From positions 1-5,822 of the forward strand of contig JAAUSP010000491.1 in NCBI GenBank assembly GCA_012032575.1: a DNA stretch of 5,822 bases, read 5' to 3'. The DNA comes from Anaerolineales bacterium (GTDB lineage Bacteria; Chloroflexota; Anaerolineae; 4572-78; J111). Position numbers and translations under genes: made by a program. The notes under the pieces are model-generated. The model did no database searches and was not told the DNA's origin. It worked only from the letters and a program-made list of their open reading frames with translations. Below, one piece after another: positions 5,312 to 5,822 of this stretch; within the stretch, counting starts at the first letter, position 1; each line of letters opens with the position of its first letter.

Positions 5312-5375
5312 GCGTGGTGTGTAGTGCGTGGTGCGTAGCATAAAAGTTCCACGCACCACGCACCACGTCTCACGC
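5312..5375. repeat. Hairpin C: tandem-heptamer inverted repeat (GCGTGGT type)
   Basis: A perfect 13-bp core pairs GTGCGTGGTGCGT (5324-5336) with ACGCACCACGCAC (5351-5363). The outer GCGTG (5312-5316) pairs with CACGC (5371-5375) across a partly mismatched zone. The loop is about 10 nt (5339-5348). The GCGTG core and 7-bp period are shared with hairpins A and B, with GT as the variable pair matched by AC on the opposite arm. It lies between hairpin D and the plus-strand terminator. Confidence 0.82.
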
Positions 5376-5428
5376 CTCAAAAACTCCTCCACTATAGTCC
5401 ATCTCTGCCGCAGCGACAACCGAAAATG

Positions 5429-5452
5429 AGCCTAACACAGTTAGGCTTTTTT
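5429..5452 (+). terminator. Intrinsic terminator, plus-strand orientation
   Basis: The stem AGCCTAAC (5429-5436) and GTTAGGCT (5440-5447) is perfect with a 3-nt ACA loop and runs straight into six Ts (5447-5452). Read on the minus strand the tail is only a broken T-run (CATTTTCGG), so the plus strand is the better direction. No plus-strand protein gene precedes it, which makes its partner transcript unexplained. Confidence 0.75.
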
Positions 5453-5481
5453 GCGTATGAATAACATCGGATAAAAAGCGA

Positions 5482-5511
5482 AAAAGCCAGTTCAAATCTG
5501 ACCTGGCTTTT
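5482..5511 (-). terminator. Intrinsic terminator of the DUF2203 gene, bidirectional
   Basis: The stem AAAAGCCAG (5482-5490) with CTGGCTTTT (5503-5511) is perfect over 9 bp with a 12-nt loop. On the minus strand it is followed by a T-rich tail (TTTTTCGCTTTTT). It begins about 28 bases after the DUF2203 stop codon. It should separate that gene from rSAM-1 and can also work on the plus strand. Confidence 0.8.
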
Positions 5512-5539
5512 GTCCTGATGAAGCAGTTCTGACCTTGCC

Positions 5540-5822
5540 TCACCCCTTCTCGCCGCTCAAGCGCTGCCGGCCGGCGAAACCGGCGTCAATGTCGTGCCAA
5601 TACTGGATTTTCGGCTCGTTGTACTGCCAGCACAAGTACACCTGCCGACCATGCATCACCGCCGGAAAATCAACCAGGCCCTGTTCCAGCCCCTTCAACT
5701 CGCAGCCGTAGCCCTGGAGTTCGGCCATTAATTTTTCAAACTGCTTGAACAGTTCCAGCAGTTCGCCGGCTTTGCGGCTGCCGCCGTTGCCTACCGCCTT
5801 TTCCAACACCGGCCACACTTCG
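5540..5822 (-). CDS. DUF2203 family protein (5' end cut by window edge)
   Basis: The frame is open to the right edge and shows 93 residues plus the TGA stop (5540-5542). A GTG at 5816-5818 could be read as a start, but the frame continues upstream (Glu before it) and family members are usually about 120-140 aa with an N-terminal helical segment. The start is therefore outside the window. Visible parts are an amphipathic helix (KAGELLELFKQFEKLMAELQ), then GCELKGLEQGLVDFPAVMHG, then the hallmark VYLCWQYNEPKIQYWHDID followed by AGFAGRQ. The function of this family is unknown; small soluble proteins of this type are frequent in Chloroflexota and related phyla. A terminator directly follows, so it probably ends its transcription unit and is unrelated to the radical SAM genes. 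Confidence 0.87.
   Translation of the reverse strand, partial: EVWPVLEKAVGNGGSRKAGELLELFKQFEKLMAELQGYGCELKGLEQGLVDFPAVMHGRQVYLCWQYNEPKIQYWHDIDAGFAGRQRLSGEKG

Larger units (their letters stand above)
5000..5539. other. Gene-free intergenic region packed with repeats and signals
   Basis: No credible coding frame is seen in these 540 bp. From left to right they hold the rSAM-1 ribosome binding site and leader, hairpin B (5067-5121), an unstructured stretch (about 5122-5164), the AT promoter-like block and box (5165-5239), hairpin D (5235-5310), hairpin C (5312-5375), a plus-strand terminator (5429-5452) and the DUF2203 terminator (5482-5511). A short TATAGTGG on the minus strand near 5388-5395 resembles the -10 end of the AT block but lacks the rest. 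Confidence 0.7.

Noticed and set aside
2914..5375. CRISPR array, because of regularly repeated short units
   Set aside because: Units are 7-8 bp without spacers, arranged as inverted arms, and no cas gene is present.
5816..5818. GTG as the true start of the DUF2203 gene
   Set aside because: The frame stays open to the window edge and the family has additional N-terminal sequence, so the gene is partial.

Overview
The window looks like a stretch of bacterial chromosome. Chloroflexota (Anaerolineae-like) is my best guess. It rests on gene content (a DUF2203 protein, cobalamin-type radical SAM enzymes, HicBA), mixed GC and a high load of short intergenic palindromes. It is impression rather than proof, because no rRNA or marker gene is present. 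Every credible gene lies on the minus strand, so the window reads from right to left.

Right end (5540-5822): the 3' part of a DUF2203 family gene, followed by a bidirectional intrinsic terminator (5482-5511) and a separate plus-strand-oriented terminator (5429-5452). Next is about 540 bp without genes (5000-5539). It is crowded with structure: three inverted repeats (B, D and C in this annotation) and a promoter-like AT block.

Centre (2997-4999): a B12-binding-type radical SAM enzyme (rSAM-1, 465 aa). An uncharacterised 68-aa protein overlaps its stop codon by four bases. A roughly 100-bp palindromic repeat element follows, then a 90-aa winged-helix-like protein. A second intergenic region (2760-2996) carries hairpin A and a near copy of the AT promoter block seen before rSAM-1. 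It precedes a second, divergent radical SAM enzyme with a B12-type N-terminal domain (rSAM-2, 496 aa, 1269-2759).

Left end (1-1260): a short perfect palindrome, an endonuclease/exonuclease/phosphatase (EEP) superfamily protein, and a HicB antitoxin / HicA toxin pair whose toxin gene is cut by the window edge. This part is visibly more AT-rich than the radical SAM genes, which suggests a different origin.

The most interesting signals are not in the genes. (1) The two radical SAM genes are preceded by the same two-part upstream module: a 34-bp AT block identical at 29 positions plus a 19-bp box at matching distance. This suggests shared regulation or a duplicated noncoding unit. (2) Three intergenic hairpins are built from tandem GCGTGNN heptamers. 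NN differs between hairpins (AT, TT, GT) but is matched by its complement on the opposite arm. (3) A cloverleaf-shaped palindromic element sits directly upstream of the winged-helix gene and artificially extends its open frame. The substrates of the two radical SAM enzymes and the roles of the 68-aa and 90-aa proteins cannot be read from this sequence.
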